Assembly: GCF_027063845.1 (NCBI RefSeq)
Contig: NZ_JAMOQU010000065.1
Span: 1 to 32,115, forward strand
Direction: 5' to 3'
Source: Thermococcus sp.
Lineage (GTDB): Archaea > Methanobacteriota_B > Thermococci > Thermococcales > Thermococcaceae
Length of the DNA stretch: 32,115 nt
The notes below the pieces were generated by a model, which saw only the letters and a list, made by a program, of their open reading frames with translations, was not told the origin of the DNA and did not search any database. Below, one piece after another: positions 24,638 through 31,768 of the stretch. The number at the start of each line of letters is the position of its first letter. Positions within the stretch are counted from its first letter, which is position 1. The position numbers and the translations under genes are program-made.

Positions 24638-25037
24638 TTTCCTCCGGGCGATTGGTCGAGAACGAAACGTCCCAGCCCTTCTTTCGCTTGATGTAGACGC
24701 AGGCCTTTGCAGGAAGGATGAAGTGAATCTTCGCCGGACAGCTCATCCAGCCTTCCCTGACCGCGAACCACTCGATTTCGTCAACCCTAACCGTTTTTCT
24801 GATGAAGAGGCCAAGGAAACCGCTGAGGAAGATTCCCTCCTCGTAAACCCTCACTCTGAAAGCCATCGCCTCAAGGATTACCGCTATCGTGAGGGCCGTT
24901 GCAACGGTCATTATGAGGACGCCCTGCCCGGTGGCGAAGCTCGCATAGAGGCCGATTGACATGCCTATTATAGGGGGGACGAGCAGGGCAATTATCCACT
25001 TGGAATAAAGCGTTTCCTCGTAGAGCATGGCCATCAT
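24594..25037 (-). CDS. two-helix membrane protein with PH-like soluble domain
   Basis: 147 residues. Two hydrophobic segments (WIIALLVPPIIGMSIGLYASF and GVLIMTVATALTIAVILEAMA) precede a beta-rich part (FRVRVYEEGIFLSGFLGLFI, VRVDEIEWFAVREGW, VYIKRKKGWDVSFSTNRPEEI). This resembles bacterial-type PH domains (the EEL/EIxxFxV and F-x-T-x-x-P-E pattern). Function unknown. Three ATGs (25037, 25034, 25028) are possible. A TTTAAA box about 25 bases ahead and no ribosome site suggest a leaderless message starting at the first. Confidence 0.72.
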   Translation of the reverse strand: MMAMLYEETLYSKWIIALLVPPIIGMSIGLYASFATGQGVLIMTVATALTIAVILEAMAFRVRVYEEGIFLSGFLGLFIRKTVRVDEIEWFAVREGWMSCPAKIHFILPAKACVYIKRKKGWDVSFSTNRPEEITEVLRSLGVQRGA

Positions 25038-25091
25038 GGTGGGTTCTCGTTAGGGCTTTAAACACCTTCCCAAACCTATGGTGGTGATACG

Positions 25092-25523
25092 ATGGTTAGG
25101 GTAACCCCCGTTGACGGGCTGACCGACGATGACGTGAGGGAGATTCTGACGAAGTACCGGAAGATAGCTCTCGTTGGAGCTTCCCCAAAGCCCGAGCGCG
25201 ATGCGAACGACGTCATGCGCTATCTCCTTGAGAAGGGCTACGAGGTCTATCCCGTCAACCCCCGCTACTCTGAAGTCCTCGGGCGGAAGTGCTACCCGAG
25301 CGTTCTCGACATTCCCGACGAGGTCGAGATAGTTGACCTCTTCGTTCGCCCGGAGTTCGCGAGGGACTACGTTGAGCAGGCGATAAAGAAGGGGGCGAAA
25401 GTTGTCTGGTTCCAGTTCGAAACATACGACGGAGAGGCCTTCAGAAGGGCGAGGGAAGCGGGCCTTATCGCTGTCGCCCACCGCTGTATCAAGCAGGAGC
25501 ACGCGAGGCTTGTTGGAGAATGA
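25092..25523 (+). CDS. CoA-binding domain protein (YccU type)
   Basis: 143 residues, a single Rossmann-like CoA-binding domain: IALVGASPKPERDANDVMRY, then GYEVYPVNPRY, then the central LFVRPEF and the late GAKVVWFQFE. The final cysteine/glutamate pair region (AHRCIKQEHARL) is typical. Stand-alone versions bind CoA and may take part in redox or protein CoAlation; the exact role is unknown. ATG 25092 follows GGTGGTGATACG. Confidence 0.88.
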   Translation: MVRVTPVDGLTDDDVREILTKYRKIALVGASPKPERDANDVMRYLLEKGYEVYPVNPRYSEVLGRKCYPSVLDIPDEVEIVDLFVRPEFARDYVEQAIKKGAKVVWFQFETYDGEAFRRAREAGLIAVAHRCIKQEHARLVGE

Positions 25524-25581
25524 AGAAACTGGAAAAGTCTGCGAAAGATGGCACCAACTTCGAAAGAAAGAATAGCGGGGG

Positions 25582-25830
25582 TCATTTTCTAAGGTAGTGC
25601 CACCAGGGATATACCATCTTCCTCAACCTACCCATAAATCCGCCGAATTTCACCGCGATAATTGACACAATCACGAACAGGGCGATGAAGAACGTGGCCT
25701 CGGATTGTGTGTAGAAGGCCCCAGACTTGAGTTCGTACCAGATGGCGATGGGAATGGCAATTATCAGCCCAATTCCCAGATACCAGAGGGCCCTGTACAC
25801 GTACCGTTCCATGAAGAGTGCGAAATCCAT
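25582..25830 (-). CDS. small membrane protein, 82 aa
   Basis: Two hydrophobic segments (ALWYLGIGLIIAIPIAIWY and ATFFIALFVIVSIIAVKFGGF) with a basic aromatic tail (RLRKMVYPWWHYLRK). GGTGGTGCT sits directly ahead of ATG 25830, so it is translated well. No family recognised. Confidence 0.68.
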   Translation of the reverse strand: MDFALFMERYVYRALWYLGIGLIIAIPIAIWYELKSGAFYTQSEATFFIALFVIVSIIAVKFGGFMGRLRKMVYPWWHYLRK

Positions 25831-26074
25831 AGCACCACCAGTATAGGGGCAACTTCACGGATAGATAACCTTTTCGATGATACGAACTTAAGATAACACT
25901 ATACACGGGAATAATCATGCATCTGACTATCGCATCGCAAAACCAGCATTTCAACAGGGTAAGGGCCTGAAACGATGTATCCCATGGGGACATCTAAAAG
26001 TTGAGGTTGATAGGAACCACTTCTAAGAATTGCACTTCAAAAAAGCACTTACTCTTCCGCCAGCGCTTGCGAGG
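25831..26074. other. gene-free stretch
   Basis: No convincing open frame. A region near 25870-25926 has GATGATA and later CTGA, but box spacing does not fit a C/D RNA. The right end (26050-26074, with GCCAGCGCTTGC) leads into the structured element. Confidence 0.4.
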
Positions 26075-26376
26075 GAAGCTTTTTTCAAAAGCTTCACCAA
26101 AAGCTCGTGATTCTCCCTTGAGGCTCCTCTACAAAGGGATTTTAAACTCTAAACTGACCCTTGAAGGTTGAATTTTTTAAAGATACGCCCTCTTTCACGC
26201 GGGTTCTACTTGAACCGCGCTCCAAAGGAGCGCAAAAACCCTTGAACCCCCCGCTAAAAGACGCTCTAAGAGAAATTCACCTTTCCACAGGAGCAATCAA
26301 GAAGAAATCCACCCAAAGAACAGCAACTCAAAAGGAATCACGAACTTTGATGAAACTTTTGCTTGGCAAAAGTTTC
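26075..26376. repeat. 302-bp structured element with hairpin-tipped imperfect terminal inverted repeats
   Basis: Left end: GAAGCTTTT-TTC-AAAAGCTTC is a 9-bp stem hairpin (26075-26095), followed by ACCAAAAGCTCGTGATTC. Right end read on the minus strand: an 11-bp stem hairpin GAAACTTTTGC/GCAAAAGTTTC (26376-26352), followed by ATCAAAGTTCGTGATTC. The two ends thus match over roughly 45 bases, differing by mainly C/T changes and small gaps. Two more hairpins lie inside (CGCGG-TTC arms at 26198-26219 and GCGCTCC-AAA-GGAGCGC at 26217-26233). No transposase and no clear target duplication are visible. The right hairpin ends on the base next to the tRNA-Leu CCA. A small non-autonomous mobile element or a structured RNA trailer are both possible. 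Confidence 0.6.
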
Positions 26377-26464
26377 TGGTGCGGGGGCCGGGATTTGAAC
26401 CCGGGAACCCCTACGGGACGGGACCCTAAATCCCGCGCCTTTGGCCAGGCTCGGCTACCCCCGC
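26377..26464 (-). tRNA. tRNA-Leu (anticodon TAG), CCA encoded
   Basis: The minus strand folds as a class II tRNA. The acceptor stem is GCGGGGG/CCCCCGC with discriminator A. The D-arm includes TAGCCGAGCCTGG. The anticodon stem is CGGGA/TCCCG with loop TTTAGGG, giving anticodon TAG (codon CUA). There is a long variable arm (TCCCGTAGGGG) and the T-loop GGTTCAAATCC. CCA is encoded at 26379-26377. A TTTTAAAGG box lies about 25-30 bases upstream (near 26486-26494). No intron is seen. Confidence 0.95.
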
Positions 26465-26510
26465 GCGGAAGTGAGTTTTCACTCCACCTTTAAAAGCTTT
26501 GAGGGGAAAG

Positions 26511-26554
26511 CCTTATAAGGATGTAAAGGAAGCTTTACGTAAAGGAAACTTTAC
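26511..26554 (+). promoter_or_regulatory. promoter with two tandem 16-bp palindromic operators
   Basis: TATA box CCTTATAAGG at 26511-26520. Immediately after it stand two back-to-back copies of GTAAAGGAARCTTTAC (26523-26538 with R=G, 26539-26554 with R=A). Each is an inverted repeat with 6-bp arms GTAAAG/CTTTAC and a 4-base centre. The expected start of transcription, near 26540, falls between them, so a bound protein would block initiation. The XRE regulator in the same operon is the natural candidate. Confidence 0.72.
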
Positions 26555-26566
26555 ATGGTGAAAGTG

Positions 26567-26950
26567 ATGGAAGATAACAAGGCTTTACTACCAGCGCTCC
26601 TCGCGGTTATGGCCCTAGGCTGGGTCGTTGGATGGGCTACCACTTCAGGAAAAAGCGAATATGCGATAGCCGCCTTCGTCCTGACCGCGATTTTGGTTAA
26701 TCTCTATTTCTCCCACCTCGAAAAGAGAGGCCTTGTTCTTAAAGACGAGAGAACTCTACGAATAAACGAGATTGCTTCCAGAAGAACCCTCCAGGTGACA
26801 AGCCTCGGCCTTGCAATCACCCTGCTTGTTCTATCGGGAAAAAGCTCAAATCCGAAGATGGAAGGTGCCTTCATAGCGGTCGGCCTCGTTCTGGCAGTCA
26901 TGTTGATGCTCCACCTTCTGTTCAGACACTACTACTCGCGGGTGATGTGA
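26567..26950 (+). CDS. DUF2178-like membrane protein, first copy
   Basis: 127 residues with four hydrophobic segments arranged in two pairs around a cytoplasmic-looking loop HLEKRGLVLKDERTLRINEIASRRT. The D-E-R-T motif followed by a helix is typical of DUF2178. The last residues are HYYSRVM. Function unknown; such proteins are usually next to small XRE regulators. ATG 26567 is chosen for GGTGA five bases ahead; ATG 26555 at the very end of the second operator is the alternative. The final codons contain GGGTGATG, which is also the ribosome site of the next gene. Confidence 0.78.
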   Translation: MEDNKALLPALLAVMALGWVVGWATTSGKSEYAIAAFVLTAILVNLYFSHLEKRGLVLKDERTLRINEIASRRTLQVTSLGLAITLLVLSGKSSNPKMEGAFIAVGLVLAVMLMLHLLFRHYYSRVM

Positions 26951-27316
26951 ATGGAATTCAGAACAAGCCACCTCCTGTTTCTCCTCGCGACGATGTTGTT
27001 GATGAGCTATTACTCGCGAACCAATACTTACCTGAGCTGGCTTTTTTTCACCCTCGTCTGGCTCGGAACGTGGCTCCTCATGAAATGGTACAACAAGAGG
27101 GAACCAATAACCGACGAGAGGACAGAGCTGATAACCATGAAAAGCATCTACAACGGAATGGGGATTGGTCTCGTGGTCTTCGGCTACGAGCTGATATGGC
27201 TCGCCGGCCACGACTACAAAACGGCAGTTCTGCTTTCCAAGTGGCTCATTTTACCCCTGCTTGCAGGCGTTCTGGCCGCGGTAATTCTGAAAGCCTACTA
27301 CGAGAGGGTGATGTGA
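26951..27316 (+). CDS. DUF2178-like membrane protein, second copy
   Basis: 121 residues. A diverged paralogue of the preceding gene: the same four-segment layout, the same loop motif (KREPITDERTELITMKSIYNG) and the same ending (AYYERVM against HYYSRVM). It starts one base after the previous stop. Its own stop overlaps the XRE start by one base (TGATG). The pair may form a heteromeric membrane complex regulated or used with the ABC exporter downstream; that is inference. Confidence 0.78.
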   Translation: MEFRTSHLLFLLATMLLMSYYSRTNTYLSWLFFTLVWLGTWLLMKWYNKREPITDERTELITMKSIYNGMGIGLVVFGYELIWLAGHDYKTAVLLSKWLILPLLAGVLAAVILKAYYERVM

Positions 27317-27525
27317 TGCGCAACAGGTTGCGCGAGCTGAGGGAGGCGAGAGGACTAACTCAAGAAGAGCTCGCAAAGGCCTTGGGGGTTACGAGGCAGA
27401 CGATTATTGCGATTGAGAAAGGGAAATACGACCCCTCCCTAAGGCTGGCCTTCAAGATAGCGCGGTTCTTCGGCGTTAAAATCGAGGACATATTCATCTA
27501 CAAGGGTGATGAAAATGCTCGTTGA
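27316..27525 (+). CDS. XRE-family helix-turn-helix regulator, 69 aa
   Basis: 69 residues, almost only the DNA-binding fold: LRELREARGLTQEELAKALG, VTRQTIIAIEKGKYDPSLRL, AFKIARFFGVKIEDIF. TQEELAKALGV and TRQTIIAIE are helices 2 and 3, with helix 3 the recognition helix. This short type is common beside DUF2178 genes in archaea and Firmicutes. ATG 27316 overlaps the preceding stop; the upstream open frame (to 26947) is antiparallel noise over the membrane gene. It likely binds the two 16-bp palindromes at the operon promoter as an autorepressor. The 3' end overlaps the ATPase gene by 11 bases. Confidence 0.88.
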   Translation: MRNRLRELREARGLTQEELAKALGVTRQTIIAIEKGKYDPSLRLAFKIARFFGVKIEDIFIYKGDENAR

Positions 27526-28270
27526 GGTTGAGAACCTTGAGAAGGATTACGGAAAAGTCAAGGCCCTCAAGGGGATAAGCTTCTCCATCCGGGAGGGCGA
27601 AATCTTCGGTCTCATCGGGCCGAACGGAGCGGGAAAGAGCACGACCCTCAAAATCCTCGCTACCCTGCTAAAGCCAACCGGTGGAACGGTGAGGATAGGG
27701 GGCTACGACGTCGTTAAGGAAGCTGATAGGGTCAGGACATTAATAAGTTATCTGCCCGAGGAGGCGGGAGCCTACAAAAACCTCACCGGGAGGGAGTACC
27801 TGGAGTTCATGGCGAGGCTTTACGCCAAAGACGAGCGGAAAGCCCGGGAGATGCTCCAGCTCGGCGTTGAGCTCTCCGGTCTGGGGGAGAGGCTCGACGA
27901 CAAGGTCTCAACGTACTCCAAGGGAATGACGCGCAAGCTGTTGATAGCGAGGGCCCTAATGGTGAGGCCGAAGCTGGCAATCCTCGACGAGCCGGCGAGC
28001 GGGCTTGACATAGTGAACGCCTACGAGATTAGAAAGACAATAAGGCGCTTCGCGAGGAGCGAAGGAACGACGTTCCTGATTTCAAGCCACAACATGCTTG
28101 AGGTCGAGTTCCTCTGCGACCGCGTTGCCATGATTGCCGATGGAAGAATCGTGGAAACTGGAACGCCGGAGGAGCTGAAAACCAAATACGGCGCCGAGAA
28201 CCTCGAGGAGGTCTTCATGAGGTCCATCGGCGTGAGCATCCCGGAGCCGGTCGGGGGTGAGGGCTCATGA
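27515..28270 (+). CDS. ABC exporter ATP-binding subunit (NatA-like)
   Basis: 251 residues. Walker A GPNGAGKST near residue 39, Q-loop replaced by a tyrosine/proline stretch (ISYLPEEAGAYKNLTG) as in exporters of this class, degenerate signature STYSKGMTRK, Walker B LAILDEPASGLD and switch SSHNM. C-terminal GTPEELKTKYGAENLEEVFM is typical of two-gene Na+/drug exporters. ATG 27515 follows GGGTGATG; GTG 27506 is the other choice. Coupled to the permease gene by a four-base overlap (ATGA). Confidence 0.92.
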   Translation: MLVEVENLEKDYGKVKALKGISFSIREGEIFGLIGPNGAGKSTTLKILATLLKPTGGTVRIGGYDVVKEADRVRTLISYLPEEAGAYKNLTGREYLEFMARLYAKDERKAREMLQLGVELSGLGERLDDKVSTYSKGMTRKLLIARALMVRPKLAILDEPASGLDIVNAYEIRKTIRRFARSEGTTFLISSHNMLEVEFLCDRVAMIADGRIVETGTPEELKTKYGAENLEEVFMRSIGVSIPEPVGGEGS

Positions 28271-29541
28271 GCGATTTTCTCGTTCTGGCCAAGAAGGAGA
28301 TAAAGAACCTGATGCGGGACAGAAAGTTGATATTTGGCCTCATAATCGTGCCCCTAATCGTCTACCCCGCCCTTGGAAAGATGATGCAGTTCGGGTTTGA
28401 AAGCGCGACGAAGGAAACGCACGTTGCGATAGTTAACTTCGACGATGGAAAGTACGGCGAGTTGCTGATAAAGGCCCTAAACGTCACCCCCAACGTCACG
28501 ATAACCGTCATAAGCGCAGGTTCGGTTGACGACGCATTGAGAAAGGCACTCCAGGAGAATCAAAACGTCCTGGTCGTGATTCCCCACAACTTCAGCGAGA
28601 GCATTGAGTCCGATGAAGCCGCGACGGTCCAGATATACGGGGTCTTCAAGGAGATTGGCTCAGGGATGCGGGAGAGCGTGAGCGAGGGCAGAATTAACGC
28701 CGTGATAAACGTTCTCTCGGAGGAGATAGCGAAGCTCAAGGTTCGGGAACTCGGCGCGAAGAATCCGGACGCGGTTCTGCACCCGATAAGGGCGGAGAGC
28801 AAGTCGTACCTCCTTGGCAGAATCGTTGACGTTCCCCCAACGGTTGTCTCGCAGGTTCTGGCTTCCCAGTCTTACGGACTGCCCCTCATAGTCTTCCTGA
28901 TGGTCATGATAACATCCCAGATGTCGGCGGGGGTTGTGGCGAGCGAAAAGGAGAACAAAACCCTTGAGACGCTCCTGACGCTCCCGGTGAGAAGGACGAC
29001 GATTGTGGCATCGAAGATAACTGGAACGGCCGTGATGGGCGTCATAGCGGCCTTAGCTTATATGATTGGCCTCAGGCAGTACATGGCGGGCTTTGGAGAG
29101 ACGGGCGTTTCGCTGAGTGAACTCGGTCTCTCGATAACCCCCGCTGGGCTGGCACTCTTCGGCGTCGTTGTCTTCCTGACGATAGCCTTTTCGCTGAGCC
29201 TCGCGATGCTATTAGCTGTCTTCGCCGAGGACGTCCAGAGCGCAAACACGGTGGTCAGCTCGGTCATACTGCCCCTCGCCTTTCCGTCGTTCGTCTTGAT
29301 GTTCGTTGATATTAGCCAGCTCTCGGCCCTCTGGAAGTACCTGCTCCTCGCCAGCCCCTTCACCCACCCGGTCGTGGACTACCGCTACCTCATAGCAAAA
29401 GACTACACTGCCCTCGGCGCTAGCATAGCTTACCTCGCCATTGTCGCCGGTGCAACGCTCTACGTAACCGCGAGGGTCTTCGCCAGCGAGAAAATCCTGA
29501 CCGCAAGGCTCGGATGGGGAAGGCAGAAGGGGAGAGAGTGA
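28267..29541 (+). CDS. ABC-2 type permease (NatB-like)
   Basis: 424 residues. The first hydrophobic segment (LIFGLIIVPLIVYPALGKMM) is followed by a large extracytoplasmic domain of about 170 residues (THVAIVNFDDGKYGELL..., VLVVIPHNFSESIESDEAATV). Five or six membrane segments follow, with the conserved ASEKENKTLETLLTLPVRR between the second and third. This is the NatB/YhaP layout for export of sodium or small toxic compounds. The substrate cannot be read. The stop lies only 12 bases from the distal end of the CRISPR array, which is transcribed towards it. Confidence 0.9.
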   Translation: MSDFLVLAKKEIKNLMRDRKLIFGLIIVPLIVYPALGKMMQFGFESATKETHVAIVNFDDGKYGELLIKALNVTPNVTITVISAGSVDDALRKALQENQNVLVVIPHNFSESIESDEAATVQIYGVFKEIGSGMRESVSEGRINAVINVLSEEIAKLKVRELGAKNPDAVLHPIRAESKSYLLGRIVDVPPTVVSQVLASQSYGLPLIVFLMVMITSQMSAGVVASEKENKTLETLLTLPVRRTTIVASKITGTAVMGVIAALAYMIGLRQYMAGFGETGVSLSELGLSITPAGLALFGVVVFLTIAFSLSLAMLLAVFAEDVQSANTVVSSVILPLAFPSFVLMFVDISQLSALWKYLLLASPFTHPVVDYRYLIAKDYTALGASIAYLAIVAGATLYVTARVFASEKILTARLGWGRQKGRE

Positions 29542-29553
29542 GCGGGGTTTTCT

Positions 29554-30855
29554 TTTCTAATTCTCCTCGAGTCTTATTGCAACTGGAATAACGCGCCCTT
29601 TCTTTTTTTTGCCATCGAGCCTTTCAATTCTCCTCGAGTCTTATTGCAACCCCTAATCCTCTCCGTTGTTGCCCTCAGCCACTCGTCTTTCAATTCTCCT
29701 CGAGTCTTATTGCAACTTCAAAAGCACCGTCGCGGGCGCTCTTGGTGGTGTTCTTTCAATTCTCCTCGAGTCTTATTGCAACCTTTTCGACGTTTCCGAG
29801 CTTTTGAACCGGGCCACTCCCTTTCAATTCTCCTCGAGTCTTATTGCAACCAGGCGGGATGTAATCGTCTGGGGGCAAATCACTATTCTTTCAATTCTCC
29901 TCGAGTCTTATTGCAACGGGGCGACGGGACAGACCCGGACGTGGCCGTCGCTGCTTTCAATTCTCCTCGAGTCTTATTGCAACTCGAAAGACTTTTAAGG
30001 GGAAGTGTAACAAATACACTCTTTCAATTCTCCTCGAGTCTTATTGCAACGGGGGCAAAGACAAGGCCCCCTATGGCCAAGAGCGCCTTTCAATTCTCCT
30101 CGAGTCTTATTGCAACAAGTACCTCGACCTTGCCCTTTCTCTCATGGAAAAAGCTTTCAATTCTCCTCGAGTCTTATTGCAACGCTCTGAGTTTCATAAC
30201 CTACTCTCTCATGAGTAGAACTTTCAATTCTCCTCGAGTCTTATTGCAACCCGAGACCTGGGAGGAGGCCATAATAACGTAATCATCCTTTCAATTCTCC
30301 TCGAGTCTTATTGCAACCTCCAATGGTCTAAGGTTCACTCGGACGTTGAGAACAACTTTCAATTCTCCTCGAGTCTTATTGCAACGCGATTACTACTATA
30401 ACGCTATGCTCCAGGCCTATTACTTTCAATTCTCCTCGAGTCTTATTGCAACCGTCCTGGACTTTTCGAGAAACTCAAAGCTAACCCTCCTTTCAATTCT
30501 CCTCGAGTCTTATTGCAACCTCTGGGGCCTGGGAAAGGTCGTTCTTATGGTGTTCTCCTTTCAATTCTCCTCGAGTCTTATTGCAACTTATTTTGTTGGC
30601 TATTGGCTACTATGCCCAGGACCTCTTTCAATTCTCCTCGAGTCTTATTGCAACGGCTATCCAAAAGAAAGAAACCACCGATTAGCCAAACTTTCAATTC
30701 TCCTCGAGTCTTATTGCAACCCGGAAAAGAAACCGTCCGCTACCTTCCTCTCTATAACTTTCAATTCTCCTCGAGTCTTATTGCAACGGGGATGCTATCT
30801 ACTACTATGCCCTGGTGGAGTATGACTTTCAATTCTCCTCGAGTCTTATTGCAAC
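29554..30855 (-). CRISPR. CRISPR array, 20 repeats of 30 bp and 19 spacers, leader on the right
   Basis: Repeats begin CTTTCAATTC, have CTCGAG in the middle and end TTATTGCAAC on the plus strand. On the minus strand each ends ATTGAAAG, the known 8-nt handle of Thermococcales crRNAs, so transcription is leftward. Repeat starts: 29554, 29621, 29687, 29753, 29821, 29888, 29954, 30021, 30087, 30154, 30221, 30288, 30356, 30423, 30490, 30558, 30625, 30691, 30758, 30826. Spacers are 36-38 bases, all different. The repeat at 29554 is the only one that differs (its first bases read TTTCTAA), as expected for the leader-distal end. No cas gene lies in the window, so processing and interference must use proteins encoded elsewhere. 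Confidence 0.98.
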
Positions 30856-31000
30856 CGGGCGCGAAATTCATTCTTTCGCCTAACAAAGGAAGAAGGGCCT
30901 CCCAATATTTAAGCCTTTCTGGAAATTGGGCTTTAACCCTGGGCCTTTTGTGGCTTGTCCAAACCGCTCGATGGGCACTTCCACAAGTGCGAACAACCCT
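30856..31000 (-). promoter_or_regulatory. CRISPR leader with promoter
   Basis: Adjacent to the newest repeat. On the minus strand CAGAAAGGCTTAAATATTGG (30922-30903) has a BRE-like purine run followed by TATA box TTAAATAT (30912-30905). Initiation is expected near 30883, about 28 bases before the first repeat. The box lies inside an imperfect CCCAAT/ATTGGG inverted repeat (30901-30930). A TTAAAG string and a GGGC/GCCC-rich part follow further out. Thermococcales leaders are long (several hundred bases), so the leader may extend beyond 31000. Confidence 0.7.
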
Positions 31001-31322
31001 GATTGGCGCTCCTCCCAGTCAGAGGAATAACTTACCGCGATTTCCCGAGGGGTCATCAACCTTTGTTGGGTTATTTAACGGCTATCCTGCGTTTTTTCCA
31101 AAAACAATCCAATTTAGGCAGGTTTTATTGTCGTTCAGGCGACGAGAGAGTATCATTCGGAATGTTCGAAAATACTTCGTTACACAGACCAACAAAATTG
31201 TTCCAATAAGTTACGTCTACATAACCACAAAAATCGATTTCCGAGGCGGACCTGTAAGGGCACCCGCCAAAGGAAGGTCAAAGCAAACCGAAAAATTGTG
31301 GAGAACAGCACTCATCAGAGTA
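31001..31322. other. gene-free stretch, distal leader or spacer DNA
   Basis: No start codon with a ribosome site opens a plausible gene on either strand; the long plus-strand frame through here begins inside the CRISPR array and continues antisense to the RNA-binding protein gene, so it is not a gene. The composition is mixed and less biased than in coding DNA. I see no insertion sequence ends and no convincing hairpin. Confidence 0.45.
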
Positions 31323-31739
31323 TCACTCAATCGGCACGCCGTCCTTCGTTCTCGGGGCGAGCCACTTCATGAGCTTCCTCGGGTTCTTCGTGCGGATTAT
31401 TATCGTTATCGGGCCGAGCGGGCTCTCCTCGTTGAAGTTCACAACTCCCGCGTAGGCCGCCTGCTTGTTCACCTTGACGATTATCTCCTCGCCGAAGTAG
31501 CCCTCCTCGAGGAAGGAGCGCGCGGTGTCGAGTATCGCCTGCCCTCTGAACAGCTCGTAGAGCCTGCTGAGAGCTTTCCTGCTCCTCGTCTTTCCCGTGA
31601 GTATTACGTAATCGCCCCGGTCAAAGACCTCGAACTCCAAATCGGGCACGAGGTTCAGCATGGCCCTCTTTACCTTCTCGATGTCCTCGGTCGGATAAAC
31701 GTACGCCTCAAGCTCGACTTCCTCAAACAGCTCCTCCAT
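31323..31739 (-). CDS. COG1325-type RNA-binding protein
   Basis: 138 residues. The sequence opens [20 protein letters not shown], has [20 protein letters not shown] in the middle, and continues [20 protein letters not shown] then [21 protein letters not shown]. This is the archaeal RNA-binding family related to ribosomal L5-like folds (PF01877), often annotated as an exosome-linked protein. ATG 31739 has GGTGAGAGC directly ahead. Convergence with the CRISPR leader is on the same strand, so read-through from this gene could enter the leader. Confidence 0.86.
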   Translation of the reverse strand: MEELFEEVELEAYVYPTEDIEKVKRAMLNLVPDLEFEVFDRGDYVILTGKTRSRKALSRLYELFRGQAILDTARSFLEEGYFGEEIIVKVNKQAAYAGVVNFNEESPLGPITIIIRTKNPRKLMKWLAPRTKDGVPIE

Positions 31740-31768
31740 GCTCTCACCGGGCTAAGGTCGAAAGAAGG

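Noticed and set aside
25870..25930. Possible second C/D box RNA
   Set aside because: The C box is degenerate, no D' or C' boxes are present, and the spacing does not give 12-base guides.
26075..26376. Insertion sequence
   Set aside because: No transposase remnant and no clear target-site duplication at either end; kept only as a structured repeat.
26161..26493. 110-codon plus-strand frame
   Set aside because: It runs through the structured element and antisense across the tRNA-Leu gene.
29644..30825. Long open frames with repeating FNSPRVLLQ, ILLESYCN or FQFSSSLIAT
   Set aside because: They are translations of the CRISPR repeat in its three frames; the array explains them fully.
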